A DNA stretch of 64,000 nt from Aquipseudomonas alcaligenes (GTDB lineage Bacteria; Pseudomonadota; Gammaproteobacteria; Pseudomonadales; Pseudomonadaceae), in the NCBI RefSeq assembly GCF_900156545.1, contig NZ_FTNW01000006.1:62001-126000 (forward strand), written 5' to 3'. Positions 19,957-28,661 of the stretch are shown here, piece after piece (the stretch's first letter is position 1; each line of letters begins with the position of its first letter). A model generated the notes under the pieces. That model was not told the DNA's origin, did not search any database, and was given only the letters and a program-made list of their open reading frames with translations. A program made the translations under genes and the position numbers.

Positions 19957-21165
19957 TCAGTCCTGGCTGTTGGCACCGATCTTGTGAATCGACAGGTCGG
20001 CACCGTAGTACTCCTGTTCCTGATTCAGACGGATGCCGGTCACCGACTTGAGTAGCCCGTAGACCAGGAAACCACCGACCAGCGCCACCAGCACACCGAG
20101 CGCCGTACCGATCAGCTGGCTGATCAGACTGACGCCGCCGAGGCCGCCCAGCCAGGTCTGACCGAAGATGCCGCAGGCAATGCCTCCCCACACGCCGCAC
20201 AGACCGTGCAGCGGCCACACGCCGAGTACGTCGTCGATCTTCCACTTCACCTGGGTGGCGGTGAAGGCCCAGACAAACAGCGCGCCGGCGATGGCACCGG
20301 TAGCCAGCGCCCCCACCGGATGCATCAGGTCGGAGCCGGCGCACACCGCGACCAGACCGGCCAGCGGGCCGTTGTGCAGGAAGCCGGGGTCGTTACGCCC
20401 CACCAGCAGTGCGGCCACAGTGCCACCTACCATCGCCATCAGCGAGTTGACCGCGACTAGGCCGCTGATGCTGCCGAGGGTCTGGGCGCTCATGACGTTG
20501 AAGCCGAACCAGCCGATGATCAGGATCCACGAGCCGAGCGCAAGGAACGGGATGTTCGAGGGTGCGAACGCCACCAGACGGCCGTCACGATAGCGGCCAT
20601 TGCGCTGGCCAAGCAGCACCACTGCTCCGAAGGCCAGCCACCCGCCAACCGCATGAACGACCACCGAACCGGCAAAATCATGGAAGGCGGCGCCGAATCT
20701 TTCAGTCAGCCAGGCCTGCAGGCCGAAGTTGCCGTTCCAGATCAGCCCCTCGAAAAAGGGGTAGACAAAGGCGACGATCAGCAAGGTAGCGCACAACTGC
20801 GGACCGAACTTGGCGCGCTCGGCAATACCACCAGAGATGATCGCCGGGATGGCAGCGGCAAACGTCATCAGAAAGAAGAATTTCACCAGGGCATAGCCAT
20901 TGCCGGCCGTGAGCGTGCTCGCAGGCTCAAGGAAGGTCACGCCGTAGGCCACCCAATAACCAATAAAGAAGTAGGCCAGGGCCGAGATAGCGAAATCCGA
21001 AAGGATTTTCGACAGTGCGTTGACCTGATTCTTGTGACGCACCGTGCCCACTTCGAGGAAGGCAAAACCGGCGTGCATGGCCAGAACCATGATGGCGCCC
21101 AGCAGGATAAAGAGTGTGTTGGAGCCGTGAATCAGGGTTTCCACGGCGCTGTTCAGGTTTTCCAT
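19957..21165 (-). CDS. Ammonium transporter, Amt family
   Basis: This is a 402-residue membrane channel of the Amt/Rh family with eleven predicted helices. Conserved Amt motifs include AGFAFLEVGTVRHKNQVN in helix 1, FFEGLIWNGNFGLQAW and DFAGSVVVHAVGGW with the first pore histidine; the second pore histidine lies in WPLHGLCGVWGG. I chose the ATG at 21165 (MENLNSAVETL) because homologues begin here; further in-frame starts would add about 20-40 residues. No glnK gene is adjacent, unlike the canonical amtB locus, and no clean sigma-54 promoter is visible. Confidence 0.88.
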   Translation of the reverse strand: MENLNSAVETLIHGSNTLFILLGAIMVLAMHAGFAFLEVGTVRHKNQVNALSKILSDFAISALAYFFIGYWVAYGVTFLEPASTLTAGNGYALVKFFFLMTFAAAIPAIISGGIAERAKFGPQLCATLLIVAFVYPFFEGLIWNGNFGLQAWLTERFGAAFHDFAGSVVVHAVGGWLAFGAVVLLGQRNGRYRDGRLVAFAPSNIPFLALGSWILIIGWFGFNVMSAQTLGSISGLVAVNSLMAMVGGTVAALLVGRNDPGFLHNGPLAGLVAVCAGSDLMHPVGALATGAIAGALFVWAFTATQVKWKIDDVLGVWPLHGLCGVWGGIACGIFGQTWLGGLGGVSLISQLIGTALGVLVALVGGFLVYGLLKSVTGIRLNQEQEYYGADLSIHKIGANSQD

Positions 21166-21598
21166 CGGCAGAGAGACTCCGGCGGATTCGGCACCAAATA
21201 CGAGCACTAACAAGGATTCATGCACCATCCCGATGCCATTGCGCGCCATATTGGTTCTTATCAGAAACCTCATTTGGCGCACTCATCACTTGCGAGCGGT
21301 CCTCAGATTTGGCCAATCCCTTTGATTATCAATAAGTTAAGAGTACATATCGGAGCCGCTCCAGGCTCTCCAAACGCCCCATAACAAGGCGCTGCGCCAG
21401 CTACGCGCACCACGCCATTGCAACCAACGTACCAGCCAGCACGCCCATCCCCTCATTGTCAGTCTGCACGCCGAGCACAGACCGCTGGCAACGCACCAAG
21501 GGCGGGCAGTCTCTGGTTACGTCCCTGACCGCAAACCCCGCACTCAACTGGCCGCATTCTTGCTTAAAGCTGCGCTCGGCTGCAGCCGTACGCCAGGC
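21166..21598. other. Divergent intergenic region, amt / EAL gene
   Basis: No convincing gene is seen. On the amt side there is an 11-bp palindrome TTGATTATCAA (21322-21332) in an AT-rich patch that probably holds the promoter. I find no clean sigma-54 (GG-N10-GC) element. The stretch just before the EAL gene is GC-rich and featureless. Confidence 0.5.
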
Positions 21599-22807
21599 AT
21601 GCCTTACCGGCTGCAGTTCTCCAGACTGGACAAGGAAACAATTGTGATCGAAGGGCAACCAATAGCCTGCTTCCAGCCCTTTATTGATACGGCCACCGGC
21701 CGCATCGCCGGCGTCGAGGCGCTTGGCCGCATGCGTCAGGCCGATGGCAGCCTCTGCTCGGTTGGCCCGCTGTTCACCGACCCGCGCGTTTCGCTATCTG
21801 CCCTGCGTCGCCTGGACAGGCAGATTCGCGACAACGCCCTGCTCCGCCTGCATGAGGCGCCGACAGATTGGTTCCTCAGCATCAACATCTCCCCTCGATG
21901 GATCGGCAGGTTGCGCCCCAACCAGGCATTGCCGAGCCTGAAGCAACTGGCCAAGCATGATGTGCCAGCACAGCGGGTGGTGTTCGAAATCACCGAACTG
22001 GGCGGCGGCAGCCAGAAGCTCATGGAGGTGGTAGCCCGATACCGGGAGGCCGGGGCGCGCATCGCCATCGACGATTTCGGCGCCGGTTACTCGCAACTGG
22101 ACCGCGTACTGGCCCTGCAGCCGGATATCCTCAAGCTCGACATGCGCCTTTTCCAGGAAGCCGCTCGCGGCGGCCCCAGTGGCGAAGTGGTCAAGGCCCT
22201 GGCGCAGATGGCCGAGAAGACCGGCTGCTGGATCATCGCGGAGGGCGTAGAAACCGAGGCCGAGCTGGATTTTGCACTCGAGTGTGGTGCCCGCTATGTA
22301 CAAGGCTACCTATTCGCCCATCCAGCACTGGAGTTCGCCAGAACCGATGCCTTTGTCGAGCGCTTCGCCCGCCTGCGCGATCAGTACGTACAACGCAAAC
22401 TGGCTGAACGCGCCCATCTGATGAGCCTGCGCCAGCAACTGAGCGAGCTGATGACCCGCGTACGCGAGTGGGCTGAATGCGGCGGCGCACTCGACACACT
22501 GCTGCGCCCTGTCGACTACCCCTGGCTGTTGCGCATCTACCAGTGCGATAGGCACGGCACTCAACTCGGCCCCAACCTCCATTGGAACGGTGAACGCTGG
22601 CAGGAGGATGCACGTTACAGGGGTCACAACTGGTCCTGGCGGCCCTACTTCTATCAACTGCTGGCCGAGGGCTGGGAGGAGCGCCGGCTCACCCTGTCCA
22701 CCACCTACCGGGACGCCACCACCAACCAGTACTGCCTGACCGCCGGCCAGTTCATCGATAACGGCCGGCGTCTGCTACTGCTGGACATCGACGCCGCCGG
22801 ACTCTAG
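21599..22807 (+). CDS. EAL-domain c-di-GMP phosphodiesterase with C-terminal sensor region
   Basis: This is a 402-residue soluble protein. An EAL domain (about 20-250) retains the catalytic set: E40-A-L, the asparagine of NISPRW, the glutamate of FEITE, D158-D159 in DDFGAGYS, the lysine of ILKLDM, E215 in EGVE and QGYLF. It should therefore hydrolyse c-di-GMP. The C-terminal ~150 residues (helical linker, then RIYQCDRHG...YRGHNWSWRPYFYQ...LSTTYRDATTNQYCLTAGQFI) look like a Cache/PAS-like sensor as in YkuI-type proteins. The ATG at 21599 is preferred to 21560, but neither has a strong ribosome-binding site. The 3' end overlaps the convergent acyltransferase by 33 bp. Confidence 0.82.
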   Translation: MPYRLQFSRLDKETIVIEGQPIACFQPFIDTATGRIAGVEALGRMRQADGSLCSVGPLFTDPRVSLSALRRLDRQIRDNALLRLHEAPTDWFLSINISPRWIGRLRPNQALPSLKQLAKHDVPAQRVVFEITELGGGSQKLMEVVARYREAGARIAIDDFGAGYSQLDRVLALQPDILKLDMRLFQEAARGGPSGEVVKALAQMAEKTGCWIIAEGVETEAELDFALECGARYVQGYLFAHPALEFARTDAFVERFARLRDQYVQRKLAERAHLMSLRQQLSELMTRVREWAECGGALDTLLRPVDYPWLLRIYQCDRHGTQLGPNLHWNGERWQEDARYRGHNWSWRPYFYQLLAEGWEERRLTLSTTYRDATTNQYCLTAGQFIDNGRRLLLLDIDAAGL

Positions 22808-24748
22808 ATCATCTTGCAGTAGCCGCTTATCGCGCAGGAAGCCAACAAAGGGTTCGGTAAGAAACACAGCACCCGCTGTATTCAAATGATCCTTGTCGCG
22901 GAAAAGCAGCCCTCCATTAAAGAAAGGCGAACAACTCCGCCCTGCTGCGGGGCAAAGCACATCAAAAGAGTTAAAAATATGGAGGTTACTCTGGACCGCG
23001 GCCCTCTGCTGTAAGGCGACATAAACCGTGCCGATGCTGGCTTCTAACCTATTACGCGAGATCTTGCATGAAGACTCGCCCCACAACAGGCTAAAACAGA
23101 TATTGACATCCTTGAATTCAAAGATTGGCGGCGGCCCCACAACCACAAGAGAAACATTGCGCTTGGATAACATCTGAGCAAGCGCTCGTACATCATCAAT
23201 CCAAACTTCCAGATCGCCAACCGGCTGAAAGTTGTTGCGATTAATAAAAAGCCGCGACACCACAACCACATCGTTCTCGCGCAAATTCTGTAGGACCCTT
23301 TCGAACAGGAGCTGCCGTGGCATAAAATCCTGTCCACGGACAAACGGAAAGGCCACACCCGGAGTTTCCACCAAGTGAATACCGACTCCAAACTTTTCAT
23401 GCAGGGTATAAAGCAATCCCTGCAGATGCCCGGCATGGCTATCACCAAGCACCCAGATTGACTGTTTGGCAGGTGTTACCGGTGGCTGGGTACAAAGCTC
23501 AAATATATCCGGCCCTGCATGCCGTTTTCTATCCACAACACAGGTCGGATTGAATGGCAAACCTGAAACCTTGAGGGGGAAAAAGGCAGGAGGTACTTTT
23601 ACGCGTTCCGGATCAAGCAGCAACAAGCGCGCTGAGAAGATCGAAATAACCAGGCACATGCCTGCAACAACTATCGCAGCAACTAATCCTGCTAAAATAG
23701 TAGGCCCGGACCGACGCAACCAAGGCGCATGACGTATCGGATTTTCCAGGAACTTGTAGGAAGCCGCAGCGAAAGCCAGCATGGCTACTACCTGGAATGG
23801 GGCCGTCCACCACGACACGCCGATAGTCCATCGACTCAGACTCAACACAACCCAATGCCAGAGATAGAGTGAGTATGAAATGCTGCCCAGGTAAATAGCC
23901 CAGGGGTGAGCCATCAAACAGTATGCTCCAGCGCCCTGACGCAAGGTAGCAATCAACAGGGCGGTCAGAATTACCGCACCAGTAACAGCCAATACAAAAA
24001 AATCCTGCGGAATAAACATCAAGGCGATCAGCGACGCAAAAAGAACTGTGCTCAGACTTGCAAATCGCGCAGCAACGTCAGCAAACATGCGTATTTGCAT
24101 AATGAAATACAGCAGACAACCGACTGCCAACTCCCAGAATCGCGCCGGCATCAGGAAATAGCCCGCAACGGGATGAGCACGAGCCAGCCACACAAACAAC
24201 ATATAAGAAAGTATAGCCGCACCACCCATCAACCAAATCAGTCTTCTGCGACCCAACGCAACACGACCAACCCCACTAAACCAGATCAAAAAAGGAAATA
24301 ACAGATAAAATTGCTCCTCCACCCCCAGAGACCAAGTATGAGTGAACACATTCACCTCGGCCGATGGAGAAAAATAATCCATCGCCAACCTGAATAAATA
24401 TAGATTGGAAAGACCAAACAGAGAGGCTATACCGGTCCTTAGCGAAGCATGCGGATCAGGATTCACCAGACAGATCAGGATCGAACCCACAAGCACACAG
24501 AGCGCCAGCGCCGGCAAAAGCCTCTTTGCTCTTCGCGCAAAGAAATCCAACAGCAACTGAGAAAAACTTGTAGCCGACCGTTTTGCCAAAGACAAATCAA
24601 TAACATAACCAGAGATGACAAAGAATACATCAACCCCCAGATAGCCGCCGGGCAGCAACTCCTTACTAAAATGATGGGCAATGACGCTTACAACAGCTAC
24701 TGCCCGCAGCCCTTCTATCTACGGGCGATAGCAACCCGACCGCACCAT
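22775..24748 (-). pseudogene. OafA-type acyltransferase with SGNH domain, interrupted by an amber codon
   Basis: This encodes an O-acyltransferase of the OafA/YrhL type: an N-terminal ~10-helix Acyltransferase_3 domain (HTWSLGVEEQFYLLFP motif) and a C-terminal periplasmic SGNH domain (VLGDSHAGH nucleophile motif and DKDHLNTAG). From an ATG at 24748 the frame reads MVRSGCYRP, then TAG at 24719-24721, then IEGLRAVAV, the normal family N-terminus. YRPEIEGLRAVAV is expected, so one GAG to TAG change explains the stop. The first usable start after it is TTG at 24658, which would remove the first helix and the conserved histidine (IAHHF). Base composition is lower in GC than the neighbours, suggesting transfer. 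The 3' end runs into the EAL gene. Confidence 0.75.
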
Positions 24749-24925
24749 TCCACCACAAGATGCAACACCATCACGCGACATATCAATCTTCTTAAATACA
24801 CCCAAAAATATTAGGAATAGTCATCGCTGACGATCGGATCAACACGCCCCCAGAAGCTCATAAGAATACCGAAAAGATCGACCATAAAATATATTGACCG
24901 AACTTCATGTAGTAACACTGCCAAC

Positions 24926-26035
24926 TCAGGTCAGAATCGGCCGAGAAAACGGCGCCAGCTCCATGCGGTTGCGGCCATTCTGCTTGGCGCGGTAGAGGGC
25001 TTTGTCGGCCCGTTCGATCAGCCCACCCACCGTCTCTTGCAGGTAATACTGCGCCACGCCGATGGAGGCCGTAATTCTGGCTTCTTCCGGCAGCCCGGCC
25101 AGGCACACCTCGGCCAGGGCATCCTGAATTCGCTTGATGCAATGCTGGGCCATCTCTAACGAGGTCTGTGGCAGGAAAAGGAGAAACTCCTCACCACCAT
25201 AACGCGCCAGGAAATCGGTGCTGCGCAGCAGTGGCTGCACGGTCTGGGCAAAAGTCTTGAGCACCTCGTCGCCGACTGTGTGTCCGTAGGTATCGTTGAT
25301 CCGTTTGAAGTAGTCGAGGTCCAGGATGCACACGCAGAAGCTGGCGCCACCGCGGTCGGTGCGGTTCTTTTCGTGCGTCAGCATCTCCAGCAGGTAGCGT
25401 CGGTTGTAGACCCCCGTCAGTTCATCATGGGTTGCCAACTCGGTGACCTGCTGCAGCACTGCCTGGAGCTGGGCGTTGCTGGACACGAGCTTCTTGCGCA
25501 GGTCGCTGATATTGCCGCCGAGAACCGAGATGAATGGCAGGAAAGCCGAGAAGCTGCACCAGAGCACCATCTCCACCGCTAGGTTGAAACGTTCGCCATC
25601 GATGCGCTGGATCAGCGGCAGGGTCAGGCCGTAGGCAACTATGGTCAGCAGGCTCAGGGCGAGCAGCTGGCGGGTATGCAGGCGGAAGCAGCCGAACACC
25701 ATGATGATCAGCAGCACCACCAGGTGGGCGCCGCGGGCCTCGCCGGCGTAGGTCTGGGTGAACAGCACCATGGCGATGGCCGCCACCATCTGCGCCATGG
25801 TCATGCTCGGATCGCGCAGACGCAGGTTGAGACCTGTGTGGAACAGCAGGAAGAAGCCCAGGTTGGTCAGCACCGCGATCACCAGCCAGGTGCCCATGAC
25901 CCAGGCGGGCGAGATGCCGTTGTACAGCGACACGCCCTGCGGCACGCAGGCCAGCACATACATGGCCACGCTCATCAAGAAACGGCGAAGACGGAGCTGT
26001 TGCTGCGGGTCTCTGGGTAGGCCAGCTTCGGACAT
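24926..26035 (-). CDS. Membrane diguanylate cyclase (GGDEF)
   Basis: This is a 369-residue protein. The N-terminal ~190 residues form about six membrane helices without a known sensor family. A short helical linker (LRKKLVSSNAQLQAVLQQV) leads to a GGDEF domain with intact active site GGEEF and an inhibitory RxxD site (RSTD) five residues before it. ITASIGVAQY and ADKALYRAKQNGRN are also conserved, so it should make c-di-GMP from GTP and be feedback-inhibited. The ATG at 26035 is chosen over the GTG one codon earlier. It lies upstream of, and in the same direction as, the broken acyltransferase. Confidence 0.88.
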   Translation of the reverse strand: MSEAGLPRDPQQQLRLRRFLMSVAMYVLACVPQGVSLYNGISPAWVMGTWLVIAVLTNLGFFLLFHTGLNLRLRDPSMTMAQMVAAIAMVLFTQTYAGEARGAHLVVLLIIMVFGCFRLHTRQLLALSLLTIVAYGLTLPLIQRIDGERFNLAVEMVLWCSFSAFLPFISVLGGNISDLRKKLVSSNAQLQAVLQQVTELATHDELTGVYNRRYLLEMLTHEKNRTDRGGASFCVCILDLDYFKRINDTYGHTVGDEVLKTFAQTVQPLLRSTDFLARYGGEEFLLFLPQTSLEMAQHCIKRIQDALAEVCLAGLPEEARITASIGVAQYYLQETVGGLIERADKALYRAKQNGRNRMELAPFSRPILT

Positions 26036-26222
26036 CACGTTCGGCTTCTCTTGTTGTTATGGTCGGTACGCGATGGCATGACGATATCACCCCGTCGCCG
26101 TGGCAGACACTGGCCGCCGGTCACCTGCCCAGCGGGCAACGGTTGGCAGTGCACGACACTTGCAGGCACCGCAGTGAACGCAGAAGCTAGGACGCAGTTA
26201 TCCGCAGAAGACGAGTACCGCC

Positions 26223-27554
26223 TTGGATTGGCAAACCCTGCTCACCCGCGAACGCCTCGGCAAACCCGTTTACAGCTCCGATGAGCTGGGCCGCAGCCCC
26301 TTTCACAAAGACCACGACCGCATCATCTTCTCTGGCGCGTTTCGCCGCCTGGGCCGCAAAACGCAGGTCCACCCTGTTTCCAGTAACGATCACATCCATA
26401 CCCGCCTGACGCATTCACTCGAGGTTGGCTGTGTCGGCCGATCGCTGGGCATGCGGGTCGGCGAAATGCTGCGCGAGGCGCTTCCGGACTGGTGCGCCCC
26501 CAGCGATCTGGGGGTGATCGTACAGTCGGCCTGCCTGGCGCACGATATTGGTAACCCGCCATTCGGCCACTCCGGCGAGGACGCCATCCGCCACTGGTTC
26601 CGCCAGGCTGCCGGACGTGGCTGGCTGGACGATATGAGCGAGGCCGAGCGCGGCGACTTTCTCAGCTTCGAAGGCAACGCCCAGGGCTTTCGTGTGTTGA
26701 CCCAGCTGGAGTATCACCAGTTCGACGGCGGCATGCGCCTGACCTATGCCACGCTCGGCAGCTACCTGAAGTACCCCTGGACCGCTCACCACGCCGAGGC
26801 ACTCGGCTACAAGAAGCACAAGTTCGGCTGCTACCAGAACGAGCTGCCGCGCCTGGAACAGATCGCCGCCAAGCTCGGCCTGCCCAAGCTCGGCGAGCAG
26901 CGCTGGGCACGCCACCCGCTGGTGTACCTGATGGAGGCCGCGGACGACATCTGCTACGCCCTGATCGACCTGGAAGACGGCGTGGAAATGGAGCTGCTCG
27001 ACTATGCCGAGGTCGAGGCCCTGCTGTTCGACCTGGTCGGTGATGACCTGCCGCAAACCTACCGCCAGCTCGGCCCCGGCGACTCGCGGCGGCGCAAGCT
27101 GGCAATCCTGCGCGGCAAAGCCATCGAGCATCTGACCAACGCCGCCGCGCGCGCCTTCGTCGAGCAGCAGCCGGCGCTGCTGCTCGGCAGCCTGGAGGGC
27201 GATCTGGTGGAACACATGCATGGCCCAGCCAAACGCTGCGTGCTGCGCGCCAAGGCCATGGCACGGGAGAAGATCTTCCAGGACAAGCGCAAGACCCTGC
27301 ACGAGATCGGCGCCTACACCACCCTGGAGATCCTGCTCAACGCGTTCTGCGGTGCAGCGCTGGAACACCACCGTGGCAACGGCCTGTCATTCAAGAACCG
27401 GCGCATCCTTGATCTGCTGGCACACTATGCACCGGAGCCGGGCTGGCCGCTGTACCAGTCGTTCCTGCGCATGGTCGACTTCATCGCCGGCATGACCGAC
27501 AGCTACGCTACCGAAATGGCCCGGGAGATGACCGGGCGCTCCAGCCCGGTGTAA
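26223..27554 (+). CDS. dgt: Deoxyguanosinetriphosphate triphosphohydrolase-like protein
   Basis: This is a 443-residue HD-domain dNTP triphosphohydrolase of the dGTPase family, releasing triphosphate from deoxynucleotides. The metal-binding set is visible: H64 in RLTHSLEV, H107-D108 in [14 protein letters not shown], and the distal aspartate in [10 protein letters not shown]. The start is TTG at 26223, giving [13 protein letters not shown], the usual N-terminus of Pseudomonas homologues (PA3043). The next gene begins 4 bp after the stop, so the two are probably co-transcribed. Confidence 0.9.
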   Translation: MDWQTLLTRERLGKPVYSSDELGRSPFHKDHDRIIFSGAFRRLGRKTQVHPVSSNDHIHTRLTHSLEVGCVGRSLGMRVGEMLREALPDWCAPSDLGVIVQSACLAHDIGNPPFGHSGEDAIRHWFRQAAGRGWLDDMSEAERGDFLSFEGNAQGFRVLTQLEYHQFDGGMRLTYATLGSYLKYPWTAHHAEALGYKKHKFGCYQNELPRLEQIAAKLGLPKLGEQRWARHPLVYLMEAADDICYALIDLEDGVEMELLDYAEVEALLFDLVGDDLPQTYRQLGPGDSRRRKLAILRGKAIEHLTNAAARAFVEQQPALLLGSLEGDLVEHMHGPAKRCVLRAKAMAREKIFQDKRKTLHEIGAYTTLEILLNAFCGAALEHHRGNGLSFKNRRILDLLAHYAPEPGWPLYQSFLRMVDFIAGMTDSYATEMAREMTGRSSPV

Positions 27555-27558
27555 AACC

Positions 27559-28608
27559 ATGAAGGGCATGCTCAAGCAGGTATTCGGCTGGCACCCCGGC
27601 CCTCCGGCCTGGGGGCCGGCGGTGATCGCCGGCCTGGGTTGTGCCCTGCCGCTGGTACTCGGCCTGTTCAGCGGCCATCCGGGGTTTCTCTGGGCTTCGG
27701 TCGGTGCCTTTCTGGCTGCGCAGTCCAACCCACTGCATCGTTTCGGCATGCTGCGGCTGCTGTTGCTCACGCTGTTCGGTGCCTGCAGTGCGGGGCTGGG
27801 GTTCTGGGCGGCGAGCGATGCAGTGCTCAGCCTCCTGCTGTTCGCCGCCTACGGCTTTCTCCTGGCCTGGTTGCAGCGCTTCGGCACCGAGGCCGGGAAA
27901 CTCGGTCTCGGCTTGATCGTCTGCCTGTGCCTCGGTCAGGGCCAGTTCGGCATCAGCGGACTGCACAACCCCGATGCGGTAGCGGCGCTATTCATCCTCG
28001 GCGGTCTCTGGGTGGCCCTGCTCGCCTTCGGCCTGCGCGGCCTGCATGGCCTGCGCATGTGGCCTTACATGCCCCGTCTGGTGGCGGTATTCAAGGTACT
28101 GCGACGCTATGCCAGGCGCCTACCGGAGCAGCGCTGGCGCCTGCATGCGCTGGGTTGCACCCTGGGCTGCGCCAGTGCCGGCCTGATCGTCCAGCTGGCC
28201 GGTCTGCCACGTGGCTACTGGCTCACACTGGCACTCATCGCGACCTTGCAGCTGGAGAATCGAGGCAGCCTGGCGCGTGCCGTGCAGGCCAGCATGATCA
28301 GCCTGGCTGTTGCCCTCGCCCTGATCTCTCTCGGCTACAGCCTGCAAAGTCCCGCCGCGATGGTTGCCACGATACTGCCGCTGATCATCATCAGCCGAGC
28401 CCTTCAGGCCCAGCACTACGGACTCTTCATGGTGCAGGTAGGTATCAGCTTTGTACTGCTGGCTGAAAGCCTGGCCATGGACTGGCAACAGCCCCAACTC
28501 CGCCTGCTCAACAGTCTGATCGGCGTCTTTATTGCACTGCTGATAGCACTGCTTGTGCACGGCCTCGAGCAGCGACTGCACAACGCCGAGCACCCACGAC
28601 ATCCCTGA
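27559..28608 (+). CDS. FUSC-like integral membrane protein
   Basis: This is a 349-residue protein with two blocks of about five hydrophobic helices each (about 20-160 and 195-340), separated by a basic cytoplasmic loop (RMWPYMPRLVAVFKVLRRYARRLPEQRW). The second block has the YWLTLALIATLQLENRGSLARAVQ segment that resembles the FUSC/YccS family of aromatic-acid or fusaric-acid efflux proteins. It is shorter than full YccS proteins and lacks their large soluble domain. Function is inferred only at family level. Confidence 0.65.
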   Translation: MKGMLKQVFGWHPGPPAWGPAVIAGLGCALPLVLGLFSGHPGFLWASVGAFLAAQSNPLHRFGMLRLLLLTLFGACSAGLGFWAASDAVLSLLLFAAYGFLLAWLQRFGTEAGKLGLGLIVCLCLGQGQFGISGLHNPDAVAALFILGGLWVALLAFGLRGLHGLRMWPYMPRLVAVFKVLRRYARRLPEQRWRLHALGCTLGCASAGLIVQLAGLPRGYWLTLALIATLQLENRGSLARAVQASMISLAVALALISLGYSLQSPAAMVATILPLIIISRALQAQHYGLFMVQVGISFVLLAESLAMDWQQPQLRLLNSLIGVFIALLIALLVHGLEQRLHNAEHPRHP

Positions 28609-28661
28609 CGAAACGACTATGCTTCTCGCTTGACCCCGTATCTTGTCAAAGGAGTGAGGCG

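Noticed and set aside
21166..21340. Sigma-54 promoter for the ammonium transporter
   Set aside because: Several TGGC-like sequences occur on the minus strand, but none has GC 10 bases after GG.
22775..24658. Acyltransferase starting at TTG 24658
   Set aside because: This start would remove the first membrane helix and the conserved histidine, and the AAGGAG site has no spacing to it. In-frame family sequence continues upstream through a stop codon.
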